NCBI GenBank assembly: GCA_033558025.1
Contig: JAUCEF010000010.1
Span: 707,001-771,000, forward strand
Length of the DNA: 64,000 nt
From: Phytophthora sp. 'mugwort'
Lineage: Eukaryota; Oomycota; Peronosporomycetes; Peronosporales; Peronosporaceae
Direction of reading: 5' to 3'
The stretch's first letter is position 1; every line of letters starts with the position of its first letter. The notes below the pieces were generated by a model. It saw only the letters and a list, made by a program, of their open reading frames with translations, had not been told where the DNA came from and searched no databases. Shown here piece after piece: positions 1-10,899 of this stretch. Made by a program: the position numbers and the translations under genes.

Positions 1-1283
1 CGGAAGCGAATCTTGTCGATAGCCTGACGTTTATCCGCCTCGCTGCTCTTCTTTCGCTTGTCGAACGGGTTCTGGAAAGCAGCCGGGTTCTTTTCACCGT
101 GTCGCGCCAGGTCCTCCTGCATCTTCGCCAAGAACAGTTGCCGCATCTCTTCAGCTTTCTCATGTACCTCAGCGACGCGAGCGGCTGCCTGCATGAGCGC
201 AGCATTCTGTGCAAGCAAAATCTGCTGCAGCTGTGCGGGCGCAGGTGCTGCAGTCCTAGACGTGTTAGCAGCACCACTTCGTCCGTCGTTTAGCGGTTTG
301 AATTGTGCTTCCACATCTTCAATTTGCGCCTTGATAGCTGCCATCTTCTGCTCGTAGTGGTCCAATAACTCCCAGTAGTAGGGCGACGGCATCTCCACAC
401 GTCGCATAACGTGGTACATGTTGGGTGCACCGCTGTTGCTGGTACTGTCCAGACTGCGGCGGCTGAGCGTAGCAGCATCCACCTGATGAAGCAATTGCCT
501 GACGTCTTGACGTACGTGCTGCACAGCGGCAGCCTGGCGGTCCTGGCGATTGCGTCTTGTCAACACATCCTGCTCCAACCGGGCCATGTTCTCACGTAGC
601 ACTTCCATTTGGCGGGGCGACACCGTCTTGAGGAAGGCGTCCGACTGGTCCTGCTCCTTTAGGAAGGCCTGAAACTGCGTCATGTTCTTCTTCACGTCAT
701 CCGGTAGCGCTTCAAACGCCGTCTCCAACGTGATCGGAGGGCCACTACATAGCACACCCACACACAAAACAGCAACAAACTGTTCCGTCGATACACCGTC
801 AACCTCTCACACTTGCTGCAATTCACCACGTACGCTGGTTGATTAGCAGCTGTTGGTTGTGCTGTAGCGGCACCAAAGCCAAAGCCCCCGAAGCCTCCTG
901 TCGCCGCCGCCGGCTGCTGCGTTGCTGTCGTCCCGAAGCCTCCAAAGCCGAATCCTGTAGCTGCAGGCGTCGAGGCGGTCCCAGTGCCGCCAAAGAGGCT
1001 GGGAGTGGTGGCTGCTGGGGCGGCCGCACCGAAGCTGAAGCCCGTAGAGGGGGCGGCGGTAGTTTTCGCGCCAAAGCTGAAGCCGCTCGATGCCGTGGGT
1101 GCCGCCGATGTGTTCGCGCCGAAACTAAAGCCACTGGAGGCCGCTGGCGTGGCGCCGAAGCTGAAGCCTGCGAGGCAAATGAGTGAGCTTAAAGAGGTTA
1201 TGCAGATAGGGGGAAGGGAGGGGCTGGCGTATACCGGACGAGGACGCGGGCGCCGCCGTGGTGGCGCCGAACGAGAAGGCCAT
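1..1283 (-). CDS. NUP54: Nucleoporin Nup54 (FG-repeat, central channel), partial
   Basis: I read three exons: 1283-1235, 1167-834 and 744 to beyond the left edge. The introns are 1168-1234 (gtatac...cag, 67 bp) and 745-833 (gtacgt...tag, 89 bp); phases agree. The second donor is less certain, as a gtgtga site 19 bases further on also keeps frame. The protein starts MAFSFGATTAAP. Its first roughly 125 residues are rich in GFSFGA, GFGFGG and SLFGG repeats, the FG repeats that bind transport receptors in the nuclear pore channel. Exon 3 reads ITLETAFEALPDD and then a long alpha-helical, coiled-coil-like stretch, matching the conserved Nup54/Nup57 C-terminal half that pairs with Nup62 and Nup58. 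A longer open frame starting at 1315 reads through intron 1 and loses the first FG unit, so I prefer the start at 1283. The C-terminus lies outside the window. Confidence 0.88.
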
Positions 1284-1401
1284 GGGGACTGGTTGGTGCT
1301 ATTAGGCAGCGCCACTTAAAACTAACATCACCTTACAGCATTGTGTATAGCACACTGTTTTCTAAACTAATGTACCGTATAGGACTGGTTGATTCCGACA
1401 T

Positions 1402-1428
1402 TACCGTATTGTCGTAGTCCTAGGCGTC
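1402..1428 (+). repeat. Left terminal inverted repeat of pogo-type element
   Basis: This 27-base stretch begins taccgtattgtcgtag and is a perfect reverse complement of 3311-3337. The outer TA is taken as the target-site dinucleotide, so the element proper starts at 1404. Confidence 0.9.
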
Positions 1429-3335
1429 GTTTACTGCAGCAAACCGACCAATTAAAACTAACGATCCTACAGCAGATGGTATATTACTAACGCTAATGAA
1501 TGAGGTTATTTTAGGCTCTCCCACAGATAAAAGAATGGCCCACGTGGACCAGTCCGTGCACTCTCAAGAACCGCCCCGACAAGACAGAAGAATGGGCCGC
1601 CCTCGCATCAATGGCCAGGGCAAGAAGCGGAAGTCGTATAAGCGAACAGCTGTGTCATATTCGCACAAGAGAGACGTCCTGGAGTACATTGAAACTGGCC
1701 GGAACCTCGACGAAACCATCGCACGTTTATATGGGAAGCTGAAAGCAGTGACATTCGTGCTAAGAAGAAACAGATTAACAAGTGGGTTAAACAGTCCTCC
1801 ACTATCCAGGCAGCATGTGCCTCCGGCCGCGGACGCCACCAAAATCTACGCAATCTCGGTGAAGCAACTGTTTTGTCAAAAGACGCTAAAGAGAAGGGCT
1901 CGTCATTTGGCTGAACTCGCTCCGGAAGGATGGAGCCCCTGTCTCGAGGCTGATGCTACAGCTTTAATCAAAAGAAATAGCCCCTGAAAATGGCCTGGGC
2001 ACAAAATTGAGGCGTCACCGACCTGGATAAAACTATTTTTGCGACGTCACAAGCTCTCGCTTCGTGCACATACACGACAGGAACAAACGACGACCCAGGA
2101 CGCCCAAGCTGCAGCAAAGTCGTTCCGTGCACTGGTGTTGCAGATAACTGTGGAAAAGAAGTGTGTACAAGTGTATAATGCTGATCAGACAGGTATACCC
2201 TTCCTATAATCTTTTTATTGATCTTTTTGCTAATTAAAACTTGTTTTAGCTGTATTTTTTTTAATCTTGCCTAAACAGACCATATCAAAACGTGGTGGTT
2301 AAGACTGTTTGGGTCAAGTGCTCAAATAAAGAAAAAGCAAGGGCGACAGCGATGGTTTTGGCTGACTGGGAGGGTAATAAATTGGCTCCATTTCTTGTCT
2401 TTAAGTGCGCTCCATCGACCATCCCAGAAAAACGCGACGAGAATGACGAGCTGCGTCATGGGTTCAATCCAACCATGTGGAATCGTGAAATTCGTTCGCT
2501 ACAATAACGTACTGGCTGCCAAATTTACGGTAACAGGTGTGCCTGGTGAATGCAGATTTATCAGTGGAATGTCTGCGATTTCATTTCGCTGAGCGCCCCA
2601 CGAGAGACGACAATATCCTACTGCTATGGGATGATTTTAGTTGTCATTAGACCACTGAAGTTAACGATTATGATGTGTCGATTAACGTGGTTCTTCTTAA
2701 AGTACCGCGAAGGTACACATATATCTGCCAACCGGCAGACATATCGTGGAATAAACTTCTGAAAGCTCCTCTACGTGCTATGTGGATTAATCGATTGCGA
2801 AGCCAACTTGTTGCTTACCGTGCCGGAGAATTAAAGGGCAGCAGAAGCGTGAGGCCCTCGAGACCGAGATTACACGTGCTCGTAAGAATTGGTCCAAAAA
2901 GGAAGCAGAAATCGAGATAGAGCGGCTTCGAGCATTACATACAGTAGATCCGTTTAAACTCAAAGCACCAAACCGGGCGGAAACTGCTGAGTGGGTGTCA
3001 GCATGCTGGGACGAACTATCAACACAGACAATTGCGAGTGGATTTGCCAAGGTTGGCATTTTGAATGACACGCGGACACCACATCACGTCGCTGATATTT
3101 ATCAGATTGATAACAGCATTGTTGTAGATATGGAGAACTGCAACCTTGCCGATGGGCAAGTTGACTCTGACGATGATATCGGATCAGTTGACGATTCAAG
3201 CAGCGACAGCGAAGAGGACTAACTATTGCAGTACCGGTAAATTGTAATACACGCCTTTGCAAAAACATGATTTGAATGCATTAATGATTTGCCATCCTTG
3301 CTATTGAAGTGACGCCTAGGACTACGACAATACGG
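1404..3335 (+). mobile_element. Tc1/mariner superfamily (pogo-type) transposon, 1932 bp
   Basis: Perfect inverted repeats sit at both ends and are flanked on each side by TA, the target duplication of Tc1/mariner elements. The interior carries a broken plus-strand pogo-like transposase. The left end is 120 bp upstream of the Nup54 start codon, which is read in the opposite direction, so the element lies in the likely Nup54 promoter region. The ends look intact but the gene is dead, so it could only move if another element supplied transposase. Confidence 0.85.
1496..3222 (+). pseudogene. Decayed pogo-like DDE transposase
   Basis: The frame is broken several times, but pieces read in order. 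1496-1760 is a basic N-terminal segment (GRPRINGQGKKRKSY, then a helix-turn-helix-like stretch) whose frame shifts near 1755. About 2175 reads YNADQT, the first catalytic-aspartate motif of DDE_1 transposases. 2292-2507 reads KTVWVKCSNKEKARATAMVLAD and onward. About 2690-2830 reads RRYTYICQPADISWNK, the region around the third acidic residue. 2880-3222 is the acidic C-terminus ending SDSEED. An AT-rich GT...AG stretch at 2193-2278 interrupts the frame and looks like an intron, but its ends do not restore frame exactly. Not functional. Confidence 0.8.
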
Positions 3336-3337
3336 TA
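3311..3337 (-). repeat. Right terminal inverted repeat of pogo-type element
   Basis: Perfect 27-base reverse complement of 1402-1428, including the flanking TA at 3336-3337. Confidence 0.9.
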
Positions 3338-3949
3338 TGTTGTTTCCCCCATATTACTTTGGCCAATCATATCGGGCCAAATAGACAAGCCAGCTTGGAA
3401 TGTTGTTTCCGACAAACGCGGAAATATAGATTGTTTATTGATTGAGAACTCACCAGCAAGACAATCAATAATTGCAATATGTGCAATATCAAGAGCTATG
3501 ATTGTCAATTTATCGCTAGCACTCTCCGTCACTGTCGTCGATGTGGTTAATGTTCTTCGTTTTCTCGGTCGCTGTTGACACCAAGCTCAGTTAAACTTCA
3601 AGAAATCAACGTTTCTCGAGCGCACAAACTCTTGCGGAGATATCGAACCGAGCACTTAACCATCGAGAAAAAGCATTCCGCAACCATAGAAGTCGCACGG
3701 ATCCATTCGGTCTCAATATACCTAGACGCTTTGACGCACGCTGTCGAGCCTTCTTGGTAATCGCTTCATCAATTTTCTCCGCCATGCGTTTTCGCTTCGA
3801 CCGAGCAGTAAGAGCCGCCCCATCGTGCTGACGAGCTCACGTACTTGGGGAACCCAACAAGCGAGCGACTGTCATCCGTTCCGCTCAGCAGGATTTTCTC
3901 CGCCCCGAATTGTACTTTTTAACCAAAACCGGCTTCAAAACCAGGAAAT
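3338..3949. other. Intergenic, no supported gene
   Basis: Only short open frames without recognisable motifs occur here. This may be older transposon debris, but I found no ends or domains. Confidence 0.5.
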
Positions 3950-5113
3950 TCAATCACCTGACCAGATATTTATCCAGACCAGCATGTCCTTCCATAGCCA
4001 CATCAAACATATCACGAACAGTATGGGCGTCATGTCCTTCCGTTGCAGCCGGTTCGTGATCACGTCGAAAGCAGTCATCTCATCTAGCAGCGCAGCACTT
4101 TTCCACTGCTCACTTGCGGAAGATATCAGATTAACCAGAGGGATACGCCAAATTTCGGTGCCGCTTTCGGTGACGGGTGCGTCGTCTGTCTCGCCATCGC
4201 GTTCGACGTCGCGGTCGTTCATGAACAAGTGTACGAAGGGCTGAAGTTTTTCAAAACGTTTGAGCATCCGGTAACAACCACTCCAACGCAGTTCATGCTG
4301 CACGACAGGTTTGACGTTGCACCCATTTATTTTCAACTTGCCCACACGTTTTACCGTCTTCATCTTTTTCATCATAACACTTATTTTCTTGATAAAAGGC
4401 ATGGGTGGCTTAAGCCACTGATAAACAGCGAGATTGAAGCGGTGCGCAGCACACCCGATCATTGGTATCTTGATTCGACGTGCAATCGCTTTAGTGGTCT
4501 CCATGTTATCCACCACTATAGCAAACCATGTTGGCTACATCCATGCTATAGTGATCGAGGATCAGATCCAATAGTCGATATGCTCGGCTGCTGTCATCGA
4601 GATCTCGTCTGGAAAAAGGGGAGAATGCCAAGAATCGTAACCATTCTTCGTGGCAGCAAATATGGCAATTGCATGCTCCGCACATCCGTGAAGCCATCAA
4701 AAACGAGAACAAATCTTTAGCCTGCTAAGTCGTCGCGGATGTTGACGTCGATTACTCCAACAAGCGATACCAACCGCTTCAGCAGAGTCTTCCGATCCAT
4801 CAGCTTTAACGGACAGCACCACGAATAACTAGGTCATCCACATGAGCGAAAGGGAAGTTCTTTAGAGCGACCAACTTGGCCCGCCGTATGTGTCGGCGGA
4901 GTCCTTGTGGACGAACATGCTGGTCATGGAAGCGCACGAGTTTATTACACACTGGTCTTGAAGGTGTGAGATAAGGTTCTTGTATCCAGCCTGTTTGGGT
5001 TGCTTTACGACGACCTCGCAGACGCGACACGTTCGGTCCGTAGGGGTCCGATTCTTGAACAGCACACAAATAATGTCAGCGTTGTTCGTAGCGACCGAGT
5101 GTGATAGCCACAT
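3950..5113 (-). pseudogene. Decayed hAT-like transposase with BED-type zinc finger
   Basis: Read on the minus strand, 5113 to about 4860 carries RTCRVCEV followed by GYKNLISHLQ, a BED-finger-like Cys/His arrangement. The next part, in a shifted frame, reads ALKNFPFAHVDDLVIRGAVR. 4516-3950 is the best-preserved block: METTKAIARRI, then GCAAHRFNLAV, a typical hAT RNase-H-fold signature, then HELRWSGCYRMLKRFEKLQPF. At least two frameshifts separate these blocks. No terminal repeats or 8-bp target duplication were identified, so the true ends are unknown. Confidence 0.7.
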
Positions 5114-5429
5114 TATGACAGCTTAGTCTGTATCTGGAGACAAATTGCTTAGTGAGGCGGTTGGAAGATGCATGAATAGGATGACTTCCGTTTTGTCGCG
5201 AAGCGAACGGCGTTAGCGCGCCAACGAATGCGAGTCTTCCCCTGGGCTTGCCCGAGGCAATCTCATTGGCGGAATCAATATTTGTAGTGCTGATAGGTCA
5301 AGACTTCTGTGGGGACAATCTTTCTAATCAGTTTGAAGATTGAGCTCGGCCTTCAATCAATGATTGTAATCAACAATATCCCTCAATCTTACAATCGCTA
5401 TATGGGTTTCCCCAGCTCTGGTCGACAAG

Positions 5430-6843
5430 ATGCCTCGGGACAGAAAGCCACGAAACGAGGGAGGCGTCCGGAGGCAGCGGCAGCATAAAAACACCTGGGT
5501 GACGTACGGGTTCCGTCGAGCCGTCATTGAATATTTCGAAAACAAGGTTATTCAGGACACTCTCAGCGATTTCCCCCCCTGGTCTCGAAGGAAACACCCT
5601 CGACACCAGGCGGAAAAGCGTCTACTTGCGGAAGAACAAGGACAAGATCATCGCGGCGTCTGATACGGTGGTCAGAGCATTAAGTCGTTGCATCCGACAG
5701 TTAGGTCTGGGCACATCCCTGAGCACCGACGCCGAACAGGATCTGGCGACTATAGCGACGAAGGAGTTCCTGCGTCGTCCACAATGGTGCATCTGCGTGC
5801 TCTGCGACTGGCGCGAGATACTAATGTGCCCCTGACCTGTTTCAGGCTACCCGCTCATGGCAACGCATCTATTTAATCGTCAACAAGTCAGCTTCCGGGT
5901 CAAGACTCGCCAAGGTCAGATTTGCCCCAGTGACGCAGAAGCTGTAGCGGCAAGATTTCGAGCTGAGGTGATGACCGAGATGGATGCTCTGAGCGTTGAC
6001 GTGGTGTAAAACGCAAACCAGACGTCAATTTTTCGAGTACATCGCGACGTCTATGATCCAAAGGAGGGGAGCAACACGGTGTGGATACGTTAAAGCGAGC
6101 GCGACAAGGAGTGCTCTCGTGCATGCTGCTGGAGAGCTCTCACGGCGAGAAAAAAACGCTTTTCTTAATGCTGAAGACTAAGCCTTCACGAACCCCACGG
6201 CGGCTATCAATTCCTCACAGCGCCATGGTTTTGGCGAGCGTGTGGAAGGTGGTCAAGCTGCTGGAAGTGGAGTAGAGTACGAAATACAGATTTACGGCAA
6301 TCGCAGCGGGTGGTGGACTACGCCGATGTCTATGGCGTTTCTGCGCTACCAATTGGAAGATCGAGAGGACATGTCGACCCCCGTACTGTTCCTTTGGATG
6401 ACCTTTCGGCCCATTGGACCGACAAAGTCGTTGCGTGTGTCAAGGCCCTGAACGTCGAGCTGATGGGAATCCCAGCCGGATATACCAGTTCTGCCGAACA
6501 GCGGACGTGACCTGGAACAAACCGCTCAAGCAACGAATTCGAGGTGCATGGGTGCGAGACTTCAGGACCAACTGGACGCGGCAGACGGACGTGTATGCAA
6601 TCTAGCACCGCCTGACCGCAAGAAGGTTATTGGATGGGTGGTCGACGCGTCAAACTGTATATCCTCCTTTACATAGCGAACGGGTTTTCGTGTGTGACTG
6701 CTGTGAGCCCATTAGCACCTGCACTTTCTCAGAAGTATGACAGCCTTGCAAAGAGACTAGGAGCGCTAGGTCTGCTTGAAAACCACGTCGCCGAGGTCGA
6801 CGATGATATAGTAGACCAACATTTGCTACATTTTAGTATCTAA
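5430..6843 (+). pseudogene. Decayed pogo-like transposase, second copy
   Basis: Fragments in several plus-strand frames resemble pogo-type transposase. Early on are a basic N-terminus (MPRDRKPRNEGGVRRQRQ) and a segment reading FRVKTRQGQICPSDAEAVAA. 6310-6510 reads VVDYADVYGVSALPI, and 6480-6605 has AGYTSFCRTADVTWNKPLK, equivalent to the QPADxxWNK region of the 1404-3335 element. It is much more eroded than that element and only distantly similar. I did not find terminal repeats. Confidence 0.6.
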
Positions 6844-7606
6844 AAATGCAAAGAGTTGCTATGCGCGCGCGTGGGGGCACTTGCGTTTGCTGCCGCAACT
6901 TGTAGAACTTCATTGAATCCCCCCCGCGTTGGGAGGATTTCCGGTGTAATCCCCCCTCCTGATTCCGATAATGGCATCGGCTTCAGTGTAGCTTCAACTT
7001 TGGAACAAATATATGGTAAATCTTCCGTTATGATATGTAACAAGTGGACATTTAAAAATTTAAAGGGTTTAAAACATACCATACCCTACTCAACATCAAT
7101 GTCGGGATCAACAAGCCCTATACGGTACCTCGCTATTAATAATAGCGTCGGGAACCAACTTTTTAGCATTCGAGCGAAATGTTCGGCCAATCATAGTTCA
7201 TTATTCTAGCCCCATCTGTCCTGAGCTTTTTTTGGTCAGCAATTAAATCCCCGCCAAATCAATTGCTGTTAATCTTTATCCCCAGGCGGAAAGCCTATTG
7301 GTAGCAAGGGCCAACGCCTACGCGTAGGCTTTGAAGAGGTAGATTTAACTTAGCGTTTGTTGTATGCATTAACATATTAGTTACAAGAAAAAGTCGAGTT
7401 GACGCCGCCATCAATTGTGTAACATGAAACCCCAAACAGTTCCTTGGTATTTGGCCCGCATACGCAGAAAAATCGATCTCGTTCGGGATAAAAACACGTC
7501 ATGCGATAGAAAGAGGCCTTCGTGCTGCAGACTCCGCACCGGCGCTGCACCCTCCTACCTTGTTCGCGTGAAGATGCGTACATCGGTAGGTCATTGAGAG
7601 CTTTAA
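6844..7606. other. Intergenic with runs of C/G and a short palindrome
   Basis: No supported gene. A perfect 14-base palindrome, gcctacgcgtaggc, lies at 7316-7329. Short open frames on both strands (for example 6856-7209 plus) show no motif. Confidence 0.4.
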
Positions 7607-7985
7607 TGTAACGGAGTTACGCGAGAGTAGCACGAAGTGCAGCCATGCTAGGTGTCACCTTGCAGAAGGGTACTTGGTACCACTTTGTTAACAGGATTAC
7701 AGTATGTGGCCACAGGGCCACTTGATATACATTTGACTAGGTTTAATTATGGTAGATAGTTAGAGTCATATATTTACACACAGGCGGCTTTGTCGCGGAT
7801 ACAAAAGCAAACAAATAACAGTTCAGTTTTAGCATCAAGAGAATATTGCCCTAGGCTTAGGAGTACTGACTCTTTGAGTCTCTAGTGATATAACTAGAGA
7901 TATAAAGCATCTGCGAAGACCTTAGGAGTTAGGAGAACCACAGCTAAGACTCGGAGAGTCATACGTCTTCCTCTGACGCACTACG
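7607..7985 (+). repeat. LTR-like sequence, plus orientation
   Basis: It begins tgtaacggagttac, close to the tgtaac...gttaca motif at the LTR end near 37458. About 7735-7960 aligns with the reverse complement of about 10350-10612. Shared blocks include gactagg, atttacac followed by cggctttg(t/c)cgcg, and a pair of gactc/gagtc motifs. The right boundary is uncertain. Since the two copies face opposite ways, they are not a simple LTR pair of one element. Confidence 0.5.
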
Positions 7986-8640
7986 CTATGCAGCCCCCGC
8001 TGCATTTAATGCCGTGAGTTGGAAGCTCGTCGCCATCTAAGTCCATGATGTTCATATTATTGCGCACAGTCCTAGCGCAGCATGCTTGTTGAATTTGTGC
8101 TGGTTAGAAAGCTGGGATACAAAAATTACTTCAGATTTTATTTTACCTCTAACGCGACATCCAGCGTGCAATTTCGCCATAACCACTACGCCCTTGAAGC
8201 CAAAAACTAAAGCTCGATGTTTCATCAAAAATTGCGCCGAATTTAACGGCTGTAACTCGGTGTCGAGGCTTCCGAATCTATTTTGAAATTGAGCCCACCA
8301 GTAGGCTTTAGAGCCTACCGGTAGGCTCCAAGGGGGCTAAAGATTAGGGATTGTTTGTCGTCACCGATTTGGATAAACGCTATGGAGAGAGTATGCCTAG
8401 GGATCTTCGTGCTTGAGGCGACGCTGCTGCCGGCGGTGACTCTGCGAGATGGCGGAGGCAGTGGCTCTGGCGGCGACTCTGAGCGGCGATGACGCTGTGC
8501 TTGGTGGTGTCGGTTTTCGATGCTCATGCTGTAAAGCAAATTTAGTACCTACTATACTTTATTTATTCAATTAAATATTAGTTCTTACAATACAAGGCTA
8601 CACAAGGTAACCTACCCCCGAATGAAACATCCCCTTAGGG
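7986..8640. other. Intergenic with an 18-bp perfect palindrome
   Basis: No supported gene. The palindrome gagcctaccggtaggctc lies at 8311-8328, and a further gtaggct is at 8301-8307. It shares the GCCTAC/GTAGGC core with the palindrome at 7316-7329. Confidence 0.4.
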
Positions 8641-9354
8641 CCGTTCTGAACGGGATCATCGGGACATGATCCCAATTGTGGTTTGGGATGCTCGGAGGAA
8701 TGAACCGATGGTCGTTGTGTAGAAGTGTCAGCCAGGAATATCAGATCCCAAGGCAATTGCCGGATATGCGAGAAGGCGGTTCCAGCCTCGAAAAGGGGTC
8801 GATTCGATTCGAACCGGATCGAGATACGATGTAAACGTGGGACGGCGTTCGACCTAATCAGGAGTTATAGGGGATGATCTGATGAAGAGAAAGGAAACCA
8901 AGACCAAACAGGCATCAGGAACGGATCTGTTTGGTCATCCGACCGATCTTGGATCGGATAGACACCCGAGTTCAGATTAGGCGAGGCATGAAGATTGGAG
9001 ATCAAGACTGGCCGGCGGTGAGCATATCGGGGTCGATCTGGCTCAATCTGACGCTTGCTGGACCCGATCGACCCTCGATCGTGGTGATCTCAGAACAGCC
9101 CGGTTATGTGGTTTGAGATCGGCGCAAGAGGCAGAGAGAGAGATACGAGACCTGTCGGTAATCGGCACATCTCGACCGATCCGGATCGACCCCTGGTCGG
9201 AGTATAGCCGATCATAATCCAGTAACGATCTGGTCGACTCTCGATCGGATCAACATCTTGCCTCGCCGATGCTCTGAAGGAATATCGAGCCTTACCGGTG
9301 GCCGACGGACCGCGACCGATCGAGGGCAGACCTCGATCGGATCGGCATACCGGT
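8641..9354. repeat. GATC-rich noncoding tract
   Basis: I count about 23 GATC sites in roughly 710 bases, against about 3 expected by chance. Many are in short inverted pairs such as ccgatcttggatcgg near 8943. No frame looks coding. It lies directly downstream (minus sense) of the gag relic and may be retroelement tail or satellite-like sequence. Confidence 0.5.
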
Positions 9355-10340
9355 TCAGACATACAGGTTTTGGCCCAGGTCACATTTTGCATTGGTCGAT
9401 GCTACCTGTGTGGGGACCACCCAACACCTGCGTCCAGGTTGTCCTCCGTGTAAGCAGCGTCGGGCTAGGATTTCCGCTCGGAAGCAAAGCTTTGTACTTA
9501 GCATCGACAAAATGCGCTGCTTGGCAGTCGGAAACTCGGATTCCGCGTCTTCAGCATGGCTGGGGTCCATCGGCTCGGGGTCATTGGACGAGCCGGGGGC
9601 TGGCTTGGGAAGCGCTCCAACCAAGTCGCGAGACATAAAGTTGAACTTGGAGTTCGACGCCACGTTCACATCCTCCTCAAAAGAGGTAGGGTTAACGCGG
9701 AAGACTTCCGTTCTGGTAACGCCAGTGCGAAGACCTTCCATGAAGATGGTCACGGCAACCGCCTCAGGGAGAGGATCCGCCGCCATACCGGCGATGAGAG
9801 TTCGCAATGCCTCACGCGTTATGTCTGGTTAGGCAGCGAGAACACTCGCGGGAGCTGGAGTTTCAGCTGGACCCAAGAAGGGAAAGCAGCGTTCATGGAT
9901 ATGTCACACGTCAGTGCCCACTCTCGCGGTCTCGGCCCCCAAGTTTGGAGATAGCTAGCACTACCGCGCTGCTGCTCGGTCTTGATCATAACGGACGTCA
10001 CAGCCATCTCGATTTCTCTGACCCAGTCTTGACGCATCACCACGAGTGGCGTAACTCTGGGAGCTCCGTCCGATGACAGCTTGGGCGTCGCAGACGCGTC
10101 ATCTTCTGTCGGATGCGATCCAACAGAGCATTCTCCTAGTTATAGAATGCCTCCAGACGTGCATTCACCACGTCGGGGTCTTGTGGAGCAAGATGAGCCA
10201 CACCTTACGGGTCGATCAAGGATATCAGCTTTTAAGCTCGTCCTGTTGGTTCGGGGTAAACTGGCCGAATTGCTCCATCCTCACAGAGGGACAGTCGTAA
10301 GACTCAGGTGTAAGATGACTACAATGCTATCAAGTGCAGC
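9355..10340 (-). pseudogene. Ty3/Gypsy-type Gag fragment, broken
   Basis: The minus-strand frame 9807-9355 reads LRTLIAGMAADPLPEAVAVTI, then FMEGLRTGVTRTEVFRV, matching the retrotransposon Gag (capsid) domain of Gypsy elements. A zinc-knuckle-like stretch near the end is degraded. Upstream, 10043-9819 continues in another frame (WVQLKLQLPRVFSLPNQ), so at least one frameshift occurs. The 5' end lies close to the LTR-like sequence at 10350-10612, which fits a 5' LTR-gag arrangement read leftwards. Protease, reverse transcriptase and integrase are missing to the left. Confidence 0.7.
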
Positions 10341-10349
10341 AGGACTGAC

Positions 10350-10612
10350 GTAGCTTTAGAGACACAGACTCAGAGAGTCTCTTGTTTAATGTGGAACCTT
10401 AGGTTACATACAAGAACCAATATGAACCCGTAAAATAACTACTTACGGACTCCAAGAGTCAAAGGTGCCTTAAACAAAGCAAATGAAATCTTTACTTCAA
10501 AATGTGAGCTGAATGTATTCTCTTCATGCGCGGCAAAGCCGCATGCGGTGTAAATGTATAGGACTCATTTTCTAGTATAGTAGAGCCTAGTCTATGCATA
10601 TATATTGGCTGT
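10350..10612 (-). repeat. LTR-like sequence, minus orientation
   Basis: The reverse complement aligns with 7735-7960 in patches (gcggctttgccgcg, gactctt/gagtc pairs). Its position just upstream of the minus-strand gag fits a 5' LTR. Boundaries are approximate. Confidence 0.5.
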
Positions 10613-10899
10613 AAAGTCACCTACTGAGATCTCGTTAACTATCTCGTACTGAGTACTGTTATAAGTTGATGTGGGAGATGTGACCCAACACAATTTATAA
10701 CCTTGAAAATACCGTATTCCTTGTGTGCTTGCCGCGATATGCATCTGCGTGATTTGAAGCAGCACATCCCCGTGATAGTCGACAGTGATCTTCAATAAAT
10801 GTATCGTTACGTAGCTAACGAAACAACTATCTCCAGCTTCAGACTGTTCTGAAAGCATGTCCGGGTGTGCTGGGGGGTCTTGCGACCGCTACCGCTCAC

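Noticed and set aside
839..1319. Plus-strand open frames of 111-115 codons over the FG-repeat region
   Set aside because: They are antisense to the Nup54 FG exon; their Arg/Ala/Lys-rich composition is a by-product of the repeat codons.
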